A stretch of 7,678 nt of DNA from Lachnospiraceae bacterium UBA3814. Its GTDB lineage: Bacteria; Bacillota; Clostridia; Lachnospirales; Lachnospiraceae. Made by a program: the position numbers and the translations under genes. How positions within the stretch are numbered: the stretch's first letter is position 1; every line of letters begins with the position of its first letter. The stretch is taken from contig DFEA01000082.1 of the NCBI GenBank assembly GCA_002368575.1, positions 22,118-29,795 on the forward strand, written 5' to 3'. The notes under the pieces are model-generated. The model was given only the letters and a program-made list of their open reading frames with translations, was not told where the DNA came from and did no database searches. Of the stretch, positions 1 through 6,912 are shown one piece after another.

Positions 1-3000
1 CTTACACAGATAATCGAAAAGGAAAGGCCTGACGGGCTTCTTCCGAATCTCGGAGGCCAGACCGGGCTCAACCTCTGTGCCGAGCTTTATAAGGCGGGGG
101 TCCTTGAGAAATACGGAGTCAAGGTCATCGGCGTACAGGTGGATGCCATTGAAAGAGGCGAGGACCGTATCGAGTTCAAGAACACCATGAAGGAGCTGGG
201 GATCGAGATGGCCCGCTCCGAGGTGGCATATTCCGTGGACGATGCGCTTAAGATCGCCGAGAAGCTGGGGTATCCCGTTGTGCTTAGGCCTGCTTATACC
301 ATGGGCGGCGCCGGTGGCGGTCTTGTATACAATGTAGATGAGCTTAAGACTGTCTGCGAAAGGGGGCTGCAGGCATCCCTCGTGGGGCAGGTCCTGGTGG
401 AGGAATCGGTGCTTGGCTGGGAGGAGCTGGAGCTTGAGGTGGTAAGGGATGCCGCCGGCAGGATGATCACGGTCTGCTTCATCGAAAACATCGATCCCCT
501 TGGAGTGCATACGGGCGATTCCTTCTGCTCGGCGCCTATGCTCACCATTCCCGAGGACGTTCAGGCAGAGCTCCAGAGGCAGGCCTACAGGATAGTGGAC
601 CGGATACAGGTGATCGGCGGTACTAATGTTCAGTTTGCGCGGAATACAGAGGACGGAAGGATAATCGTGATAGAGATCAATCCCCGTACCTCCCGTTCCT
701 CGGCGCTTGCCTCAAAGGCCACGGGCTTTCCCATAGCTTTAGTGTCCGCGATGCTTGCGGCGGGCCTTGAGCTTTGCGACATCCCCTGCGGCAAATACGG
801 CACTCTTGATAAATACGTGCCCGACGGGGACTATGTCGTGATCAAGTTCGCAAGGTGGGCCTTTGAGAAGTTCAGAGGGGCCGAGGACAGGCTGGGAACA
901 CAGATGAGGGCCGTCGGCGAGGTAATGAGCATCGGCAAGACCTATAAGGAGGCCTTCCAGAAGGCGATCAGGTCGTTAGAGATCGGACGCTACGGGCTCG
1001 GAGGGGCGAAGGATTATGCCGAAAGATCAAAGAAGGAGCTTTTGAACCTTCTGCATATCCCCACAAGCGAGCGGCAGTTTATCATGTATGAGGCCATAAG
1101 GAAGGGCGCTACCACCGATGAGCTGTACGAGCTTACAAGGATAAAGCCCTGGTTCATCGAGCAGATGAGAGAGCTTGTCGAGGAGGAGGAAAGGCTCCTT
1201 GGCTATAAAGGGACGATCCCTCCTGAGGCTGTGCTGAGGCAGGCAAAGCAGGACGGCTTTTCCGACAAATACTTAAGCGGCCTGCTTCAGGTGAGCGAGG
1301 ACGCCATAAGGGAAGCAAGGCTTAAGGCGGATATCAGGGAGCACTGGGAAGGGGTGCATGTAAGCGGGACCCCGGACAGCGCCTACTATTTCTCATCATA
1401 CAACATTACGAAGCAGGAAGGCGCAGGGGGACCGGCCGGTAAGGATAAAAAGGGCAGCGTGATGATTCTCGGGGGAGGCCCCAACAGGATAGGGCAGGGA
1501 ATAGAATTTGACTATTGCTGCGTACACGCCGCCAAGGCCTTAAAGAAGCTGGGCTTTGAGACCATAATCGTAAACTGTAATCCCGAGACCGTATCCACCG
1601 ACTATGATACCTCTGACAAGCTTTATTTTGAGCCTCTGACCCTGGAGGATGTTTTAAGCATCTATGAGGAGGAGAAGCCCCTGGGTGTGATCGCCCAGTT
1701 TGGCGGACAGACTCCGTTAAACCTTGCGGCCGACCTTAAGAAGAACGGGGTCAATGTACTGGGCACCACGCCTGAGACCATAGACCTTGCGGAGGACAGG
1801 GACAGGTTCAGGGAGATCATGGATAAGCTCGGTATTCCGATGCCCGAGTCCGGAATGGCCATAAACGTGGAGGAGGCCACAGAGATAGCGGGCAGGATCG
1901 GGTATCCGGTCATGGTCAGGCCTTCATACGTGCTTGGCGGAAGAGGGATGGAGGTAGTTCATGACGATGAGCAGATGAAGGTGTACATGGCCAACGCCAT
2001 AGGTGTGACCCCTGAGCGTCCCATACTTATAGACCGGTTCTTAAAGAATGCCCTTGAGTGTGAGGCCGATGCCATAAGTGACGGAGAAAATGCCTTTGTT
2101 CCCGCCGTAATGGAGCATATTGAGCTGGCAGGCATCCATTCCGGTGATTCGGCCTGTGTACTGCCCTCCATCAATATTCCGGAGGAATGCGTTAAGACGA
2201 TAAGGGAATATACACAGAAGATAGCCCGTGAAATGGATGTGAAGGGGCTTATGAACATGCAGTACGCCATAGAGGACGGGAAGGTCTATGTACTGGAGGC
2301 AAACCCCAGGGCTTCAAGAACGGTGCCCCTTGTGTCAAAGGTATGCGATATCAGGATGGTTCCTGTCGCCACTGAGATAATCATGATGCCCATAACGGGA
2401 AAGGGGTCTCCGGTAGGGGAGCTTAAGGACGTAAAGCTTAACCACTGCGGGGTCAAGGAGGCCGTCTTCCCCTTCAACATGTTCCAGGAGGTGGATCCGA
2501 TCCTCGGGCCTGAGATGAGATCGACCGGTGAGGTGCTTGGAATGGCCGAAACCTTCGGAGAGGCCTATTACAAGGCACAGGAGGCCACGCAGAACCCGCT
2601 GCCCTTATCGGGAACGGTGCTCATAAGCGTAAACGACAGGGATAAGGCGGAGCTTATCGAGGTGGCAAGGGCCTTTTATGACCTGGGCTTTAAGCTGATC
2701 GCCACAGGCGGGACCTGCGATATGATAAACGGGGCAGGGATACCCGCGGCAAAGACCTTCAAGCTTCAGCAGGGCAGGCCGAATATCCTGGATGCGATCA
2801 CCAATCATGAGGTAGACCTTGTAATAAATACTCCGGATGATAAAAAGGGAGCCGGGGACGACTCCTACATCAGGAAAGGGGTCATAAAGGCCAGGATCCC
2901 GTATATTACCACAATGGCCGCCGCCCGGGCATCGGCAGCAGGCATAAAGACAATGCAGCACAATATGACATCGGTAAGATCGCTCCAGAGCTATCACTCG

Positions 3001-3036
3001 GCGATCAATGCAAAGGACCAGGGTGCTTCCACCTGA
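1..3036 (+). CDS. carB: Carbamoyl-phosphate synthase large subunit, 3' part (5' end outside window)
   Basis: CarB makes carbamoyl phosphate from bicarbonate, ammonia (channelled from the glutaminase subunit CarA) and two ATP, feeding pyrimidine and arginine synthesis in the cytoplasm. The frame is open from base 1, so the gene runs in from the left. 1011 codons are present; alignment by eye to E. coli CarB (1073 aa) indicates about 74 N-terminal residues are missing. Numbering from the first visible codon, the first ATP-grasp half has GGQTGLN (18-24), the glycine-rich TMGGAGGG loop (100-107) and the metal ligands Q211, E225 and N227, matching E. coli Q285, E299 and N301. The second half opens with GGGPNRIGQGIEFDYCCVHA and has Q754, E766 and N768, matching Q829, E841 and N843. 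From about 870 to the end is the MGS-like allosteric domain (ATGGT 901-905, INTP 942-945), where UMP and similar effectors bind in the family. Nothing suggests damage. The first in-window ATG (139) is internal, not the start. Confidence 0.99.
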   Translation, partial: LTQIIEKERPDGLLPNLGGQTGLNLCAELYKAGVLEKYGVKVIGVQVDAIERGEDRIEFKNTMKELGIEMARSEVAYSVDDALKIAEKLGYPVVLRPAYTMGGAGGGLVYNVDELKTVCERGLQASLVGQVLVEESVLGWEELELEVVRDAAGRMITVCFIENIDPLGVHTGDSFCSAPMLTIPEDVQAELQRQAYRIVDRIQVIGGTNVQFARNTEDGRIIVIEINPRTSRSSALASKATGFPIALVSAMLAAGLELCDIPCGKYGTLDKYVPDGDYVVIKFARWAFEKFRGAEDRLGTQMRAVGEVMSIGKTYKEAFQKAIRSLEIGRYGLGGAKDYAERSKKELLNLLHIPTSERQFIMYEAIRKGATTDELYELTRIKPWFIEQMRELVEEEERLLGYKGTIPPEAVLRQAKQDGFSDKYLSGLLQVSEDAIREARLKADIREHWEGVHVSGTPDSAYYFSSYNITKQEGAGGPAGKDKKGSVMILGGGPNRIGQGIEFDYCCVHAAKALKKLGFETIIVNCNPETVSTDYDTSDKLYFEPLTLEDVLSIYEEEKPLGVIAQFGGQTPLNLAADLKKNGVNVLGTTPETIDLAEDRDRFREIMDKLGIPMPESGMAINVEEATEIAGRIGYPVMVRPSYVLGGRGMEVVHDDEQMKVYMANAIGVTPERPILIDRFLKNALECEADAISDGENAFVPAVMEHIELAGIHSGDSACVLPSINIPEECVKTIREYTQKIAREMDVKGLMNMQYAIEDGKVYVLEANPRASRTVPLVSKVCDIRMVPVATEIIMMPITGKGSPVGELKDVKLNHCGVKEAVFPFNMFQEVDPILGPEMRSTGEVLGMAETFGEAYYKAQEATQNPLPLSGTVLISVNDRDKAELIEVARAFYDLGFKLIATGGTCDMINGAGIPAAKTFKLQQGRPNILDAITNHEVDLVINTPDDKKGAGDDSYIRKGVIKARIPYITTMAAARASAAGIKTMQHNMTSVRSLQSYHSAINAKDQGAST

Positions 3037-3051
3037 TCCGTCCACTGAAGA

Positions 3052-3083
3052 TATAGTAAAACGAATCATATTCGTTTACTATA
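3052..3083. repeat. AT-rich inverted repeat between carB and the phosphodiesterase gene
   Basis: The left arm TATAGTAAAACGAAT (3052-3066) and right arm ATTCGTTTACTATA (3070-3083) are complementary over 14 base pairs, with one unpaired A in the left arm and a three-base CAT centre. The inner 8+3+8 bases (3059-3077) form a perfect interrupted palindrome. No T-run follows on either strand, so it does not look like an intrinsic terminator. It starts 15 bases after the carB stop and ends 32 bases before the next start codon, a fitting place for a repressor or activator operator controlling the downstream gene. It could also act as an RNA hairpin protecting the carB 3' end or separating expression of the two genes. 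The structure is directly visible; its role is inference. Confidence 0.85.
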
Positions 3084-3085
3084 AA
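3080..3085 (+). promoter_or_regulatory. Possible -10 element (TATAAA) for the phosphodiesterase gene
   Basis: TATAAA matches five of six bases of the TATAAT consensus and overlaps the right end of the inverted repeat. It would start transcription near 3092, giving a leader of about 24 bases that contains the ribosome-binding site. I find no good -35 hexamer 16-18 bases upstream. AT-rich spacers yield such matches by chance, so this is weak. An alternative, TTTACT (3075-3080) with TATAAG (3099-3104), would place the start inside or after the ribosome-binding site and is less likely. Confidence 0.2.
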
Positions 3086-3101
3086 CTGTCGTTTCACTTA
3101 T

Positions 3102-3107
3102 AAGAGG
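3102..3107 (+). promoter_or_regulatory. Ribosome-binding site of the phosphodiesterase gene
   Basis: AAGAGG lies eight bases before the ATG at 3116. It is a moderate Shine-Dalgarno match, weaker than the AGGAGG before serS, and supports the ATG at 3116 as the start. Confidence 0.6.
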
Positions 3108-3115
3108 TTTTTATC

Positions 3116-6100
3116 ATGGTGAAAAGAAAAGCTGTAATTACGATCCTTTCGGATGACGACACCGGAATAGAATCACTGGCGGTGCTTTTAGAGGAGAGCT
3201 ACATCGTTTATGAGCTTAAGGAGACCGATGATGTAAAGAATCTCATGTCCGAAAGACCGGTGGACATTGTTATCATCAATCTTGACAGGATGGTGGAGGA
3301 ACGTCTCAGACTTATTTCCTACATCAAAAATGACAGGAGCTATCATAACGTTCTTGTCGGCACCATCTCCGAGGGGATCGGGACCGAGCTTTCCAACCGG
3401 GCCATCTCCCTTGGGGCGAATTACAGCTTCAGGCACCCGATAAACGCCGCAAGGATAAAGCGTCAGATAGACAATGACGTTTCCACCTTTATCGGAGAGC
3501 TGATAAATGTGCGGGACGGTCATTTTGACCTTGTATCCAGAGCGATGAATACGCTCCGTACAATGAATATGGGCTATATCTCCCTCTATCTTGAGGATGA
3601 GTTCTTTACGGAGTTCGTAGGCGAAAACGCGCTAAAGCTTTTGGGCTATGATAACGGAAACGGCCCGAGCACAAGGACCGTCAGGGTAAGCGAGCTGGTG
3701 CATCCCTCCGACTACGGGGATTTTTATGATATGCTTACCGCCATAGTGGACAGCGAGGATACCCATAACATGGTCCTAAGGGTGAAGACCGCAACCATGG
3801 ATTACCAGCGGTTTGAGATCCATGTTAAGGGTTTTGAGGTCTGGGACGGTGTCAGGCATTTCTCCGTAATAATAAGACGCTCGGATAACGACGAGCCTAT
3901 AAATACGGATCTGAGGGCAGAGCTTGCCATCTACAGGGAAAACTCCAAGATAGATATTCTCACCGGGCTGTACAATAAGGAGACCTTTTTCCTTGAGGGC
4001 GCAAGATATATCGAGGAGCATCCCGAGACGCCGTATGTGGTAACGGTATGGGATATAGACCGCTTTAAGGCCATAAACGAGATGTTCGGCACCGCGGCGG
4101 GAGACAGGCTTATCATAGACTTTGCGGAATACTTAAGGAAGGAGCTGGCTTCGGGGGATAACCTTTGCGGGCGGATAAGCTCCGATCACTTCATCAGCAT
4201 GACCCCCCTGGACTTCCATGAAAGAAATCTGGTGAAGATGCACAGGATCGTCTACGGGGAAGTAAAATGGCATTCCCTCGATTATAAGGTCTATATGCAT
4301 GCCGGCATCTACAGGCTGGAGCCCCAGGACGACAGCATCGCGGTGGCCTGTGACCGCGCCACCATGGCAATGCAGGCTGTCAAGGACAGCTATATCAACA
4401 GGATAAACTATTTTACGAAGGAGATGAGGGACGGGCTTCTGTACGAGCAGGAGCTTGTAAGAAAAGCCGACCCCGCCATTGCAGGAAACGAATTCTTCGT
4501 AATGTACCAGCCCATCGTTGACAGCCATACCAGGGAGATCGTCTCCGCCGAGGCTTTAGTGCGCTGGAGAAAGCAGGACGGGGGTCTCATTTCTCCGGGT
4601 GATTTCATCCCTACCTTTGAAAAGAACGGCTTTATCACAAAGCTGGATCTGTTTGTATGGGAGCAGGTATGCCGGTTCCAGTCCTTCAGGAAAATGGAGG
4701 GAAAAAAGACCGTTCCCATCTCCGTAAACCTCTCAAGGATCGATTTCTACAACGAGGATCTTTATGAGAAGCTGCAGAGCATCGTTGACAGGTACGGCAT
4801 CGATTCCTCCCTTATCAAGGTAGAGGTCACGGAAAGCGCCTACATGGACCAGCCCGAGACGCTGATGAACATAGTGGAAAGGTTCAGACGCTCGGGGCAC
4901 CAGATACTTATGGATGATTTCGGAAGCGGCTTTTCATCCTTCAACATGCTCAAGGATTTCGCCGTGGATATCCTTAAGATCGATATGAAGTTCATGGATT
5001 CACTGGATACCTCGGAGCGTGCGGGAAATATCCTTTACAGCATCATCCAGATGGCCAAGGCCATCCATATGCAGATCGTTGCCGAGGGCGTCGAGACCAG
5101 CAACCAGTACGAGATGCTTAAAAATATGGACTGCGACTGTATACAGGGCTATTATTTCCACAGGCCTCTTACCGAGGGGGATTTTATCAAACAGCTGGAG
5201 ACCTCGGAGGCTGAAATAGCGACCGATGCCATCGGGCTTTATGACAGGATACTGCTTTTGACCGGAGATAAGGAGCAGCCGGGACAGCTTACGGAGATAA
5301 TGGAAAACCGGATAGAGCTGCATACCGTTTCAACGGCAAAGGAGGCGGATGAATTTCTTAAGAAGAGCTTTTCCTCGGTCAGTCTCATACTCGTGGATTA
5401 CGAGTCGATCCCTGAGGAGTGCGAGGCCATCATAAAAGAGAAGAATTCAATGATCTATTTTACCGATATTCCTCTCGTTATAATCGCCAGAAGCGACAAT
5501 ATTAAGAATACACAGGTCTTCATCGGACATGGCGCCATTGATGCCATAAGGACGCCCTTTGAAAAAAATGTGGTGAAGCAGAGGCTCAGAAGGCTCATAG
5601 ATTATTACGGGATGCAGACCGAGAAGCGCACCATAAACGTTCTTAAGAAGAGCATGCTGTTAAGGCAGCAGCTGAATTCCTTCTTTGAGGACAGCATCGC
5701 GGGAATCGCCCGGATCATAATAGACAGGCAGGACAACTGCGCTATCAAGGAGGTTTCCTATGTTAACGAAAGGTTCCTTGAGCTTCACGGCATTACCCTT
5801 GAGGAAGCGCTGAAGGCCGAAAGGCTTGAAAGGCTTACCTCAAATGTCCTCTTCACCGAGGTGGAGAGCTTCAGCGACGCGGTTTATTATTCCATTACGG
5901 AAAAAGCGCATTATGTTTCCAGGGAATATCTTCTGGAAAAGAAGGACGGCTCCGCGGTCAACTGCCTTGCGGCCTGCTCTCTCCTTTATCTGGGAGAGGA
6001 TGTGAAGATGGATCTGGTCGTTCTGGAAAGCCCGAGCAGTACCGAGGAAAGGGCAATGGATTTTATTTCCGCAATCTGTGCCCGGGCTAACGATGATATG

Positions 6101-6850
6101 AACATGAGAGTGTTCCGCTATTACTTCGATGATGATATCATGGATCACTACCGCAGGGGTGAGGACGGAGGATATATCAGGGAGATCCTTTACAATGCTT
6201 TAGACAATCTGCTGGCGGGCTTTGATATCCCGAAGACCTCAAGAGAGGCCGAGGGCATAAGGGAGATGATATACGGGCTTAAGATAGGAGAGAAGAGGGT
6301 AGAAAAGAACCTGATCCTTCATGTAAGGGATCAGGGAAAGAACTGCAAACGCTGGTACAGGATGACCTTTGAAAGGCTTGAGACCGCGGTAAACAGGCGC
6401 TGCGCCCTCTGCATCATAGAAAATATCTCCCGGGACAATGACCTTGAACATCTTGTATGGACCAATAACGTTTACAACAGGGTCATGAACGAGAATGCGG
6501 TATTCTATCTTGAGGCGGATATCACCGACAACCGTGTCATCAATGAGGAGGCCTTCGATATCTTAAAGGCTTACGGCCTTCCCGAGATATTCACCTATGA
6601 TGAATTCGTAAAGGTCTTCGATATGACGGTATCTTCGGAGCATATCGAGGAGGTGAGGAACATTGTGGAGCGTCAGAGGCTCCTGTCGGACTTTGAAGGG
6701 GGAAGCACCTATAAAAAATTCTCCTTTATATCAAAGACACTGGATGTTCCTGTCTGGACAGATTATGACGGACTTATCCTGCTTGAAAAGGACCCCGAAA
6801 ACGGCCACGTCTGCATAGGCTTAAGGATCACGGAGTCGGAAAAGGTATAA
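3116..6850 (+). CDS. Multidomain c-di-GMP phosphodiesterase-like protein (REC-like, PAS, degenerate GGDEF, EAL, REC-like, PAS modules)
   Basis: The 1244-residue protein has no signal peptide or membrane segment, so it should be cytosolic. Residues 1-125 resemble a receiver domain, but N55 sits at the phospho-acceptor site and H107 replaces the conserved Lys. Residues 140-262 look PAS-like. The GGDEF domain (about 270-430) has DILTGLYN (280-287), the metal Asp D313 and base-contacting N321 and D330, but its signature is SSDHF (355-359) and no RxxD inhibitory site precedes it, so cyclase activity is unlikely. The EAL domain (about 445-690) keeps EAL (479-481), N538, E570, E573, D600-D601, K621, E657, E660 and Q677, the set needed for hydrolysis of c-di-GMP to pGpG. 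Residues 710-830 form a second receiver-like fold with D761 kept but T813 at the Lys site. Residues 854-975 look PAS-like, and 995-1240 look like two more divergent PAS-type modules. PDE activity is inferred from residues; input signal and target process are unknown. ATG 3116 follows AAGAGG. Confidence 0.93.
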   Translation: MVKRKAVITILSDDDTGIESLAVLLEESYIVYELKETDDVKNLMSERPVDIVIINLDRMVEERLRLISYIKNDRSYHNVLVGTISEGIGTELSNRAISLGANYSFRHPINAARIKRQIDNDVSTFIGELINVRDGHFDLVSRAMNTLRTMNMGYISLYLEDEFFTEFVGENALKLLGYDNGNGPSTRTVRVSELVHPSDYGDFYDMLTAIVDSEDTHNMVLRVKTATMDYQRFEIHVKGFEVWDGVRHFSVIIRRSDNDEPINTDLRAELAIYRENSKIDILTGLYNKETFFLEGARYIEEHPETPYVVTVWDIDRFKAINEMFGTAAGDRLIIDFAEYLRKELASGDNLCGRISSDHFISMTPLDFHERNLVKMHRIVYGEVKWHSLDYKVYMHAGIYRLEPQDDSIAVACDRATMAMQAVKDSYINRINYFTKEMRDGLLYEQELVRKADPAIAGNEFFVMYQPIVDSHTREIVSAEALVRWRKQDGGLISPGDFIPTFEKNGFITKLDLFVWEQVCRFQSFRKMEGKKTVPISVNLSRIDFYNEDLYEKLQSIVDRYGIDSSLIKVEVTESAYMDQPETLMNIVERFRRSGHQILMDDFGSGFSSFNMLKDFAVDILKIDMKFMDSLDTSERAGNILYSIIQMAKAIHMQIVAEGVETSNQYEMLKNMDCDCIQGYYFHRPLTEGDFIKQLETSEAEIATDAIGLYDRILLLTGDKEQPGQLTEIMENRIELHTVSTAKEADEFLKKSFSSVSLILVDYESIPEECEAIIKEKNSMIYFTDIPLVIIARSDNIKNTQVFIGHGAIDAIRTPFEKNVVKQRLRRLIDYYGMQTEKRTINVLKKSMLLRQQLNSFFEDSIAGIARIIIDRQDNCAIKEVSYVNERFLELHGITLEEALKAERLERLTSNVLFTEVESFSDAVYYSITEKAHYVSREYLLEKKDGSAVNCLAACSLLYLGEDVKMDLVVLESPSSTEERAMDFISAICARANDDMNMRVFRYYFDDDIMDHYRRGEDGGYIREILYNALDNLLAGFDIPKTSREAEGIREMIYGLKIGEKRVEKNLILHVRDQGKNCKRWYRMTFERLETAVNRRCALCIIENISRDNDLEHLVWTNNVYNRVMNENAVFYLEADITDNRVINEEAFDILKAYGLPEIFTYDEFVKVFDMTVSSEHIEEVRNIVERQRLLSDFEGGSTYKKFSFISKTLDVPVWTDYDGLILLEKDPENGHVCIGLRITESEKV

Positions 6851-6851
6851 T
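6846..6851 (+). promoter_or_regulatory. Candidate -10 element (TATAAT) for serS, overlapping the phosphodiesterase stop codon
   Basis: A perfect TATAAT includes the TAA stop of the upstream gene. Transcription would begin near 6858 and give a leader of about 55 bases before the serS start. The best -35 candidate, TTAAGG (6821-6826), matches only three of six bases at a long 19-base spacing, and there is no extended TGn motif. Read-through from the upstream gene is an equally good explanation for serS expression. Confidence 0.3.
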
Positions 6852-6872
6852 ACAGAAAAAAGATACAGAAAA
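6850..6872 (+). repeat. Short tandem-like direct repeat (ATACAGAAAA twice)
   Basis: ATACAGAAAA occurs at 6850-6859 and again at 6863-6872, a 13-base period, in the spacer before serS. It is probably a small local duplication or chance in A-rich sequence. It leaves the serS leader start unstructured and purine-rich. Confidence 0.55.
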
Positions 6873-6875
6873 GCA

Positions 6876-6891
6876 GGCAGCAAAGGCTGCC
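6876..6891 (+). other. Small GC-rich hairpin in the serS leader
   Basis: GGCAGC (6876-6881) and GCTGCC (6886-6891) pair perfectly around an AAAG loop, ending nine bases before the serS Shine-Dalgarno site. What follows is GGAGACATA rather than a T-run, so it is not an intrinsic terminator. It may be an RNA-processing or stability element, or may have no role. Confidence 0.5.
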
Positions 6892-6900
6892 GGAGACATA

Positions 6901-6906
6901 AGGAGG
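6901..6906 (+). promoter_or_regulatory. Strong ribosome-binding site that sets the serS TTG start
   Basis: AGGAGG ends six bases before the TTG at 6913, an ideal distance. The next in-frame ATG (6922) would be 15 bases away, too far. The site therefore favours the TTG. Confidence 0.85.
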
Positions 6907-6912
6907 AGAACC

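Noticed and set aside
139..141. ATG at 139 as the carB start
   Set aside because: The frame is open from base 1 and the upstream codons encode conserved CarB sequence (IIEKERP, GGQTGLN).
2605..3069. 154-codon open frame on the minus strand, opposite the carB allosteric domain, starting in the loop of the inverted repeat
   Set aside because: It lies almost wholly antisense to a well-conserved CarB domain, the translation resembles no family, and no ribosome-binding site is evident. It is best explained by codon bias.
3062..3074. LexA-type box (CGAAT...ATTCG) inside the inverted repeat
   Set aside because: The Firmicutes LexA site is CGAAC-N4-GTTCG. Here the half-sites end in T/A and the spacer is three bases, so the match is not good enough.
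3052..3083. Inverted repeat as the intrinsic terminator of carB
   Set aside because: The stem is AT-rich and is followed by AACTGTCG instead of a T-run, and the opposite strand has no T-run either.
5019..5219. 66-codon plus-strand frame inside the EAL-coding part
   Set aside because: Out of frame within conserved EAL sequence that includes the catalytic AEGVE and QGYYF segments; Arg/Ser-rich translation without a recognisable motif.
3188..6451. Several minus-strand open frames of 60-131 codons opposite the phosphodiesterase gene
   Set aside because: Overlapping, unrelated low-complexity translations opposite a gene with clear domain structure; they are antisense shadows.
6876..6891. Hairpin before serS as a terminator or riboswitch
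   Set aside because: Only six base pairs, no T-run, and too small for any known riboswitch class.
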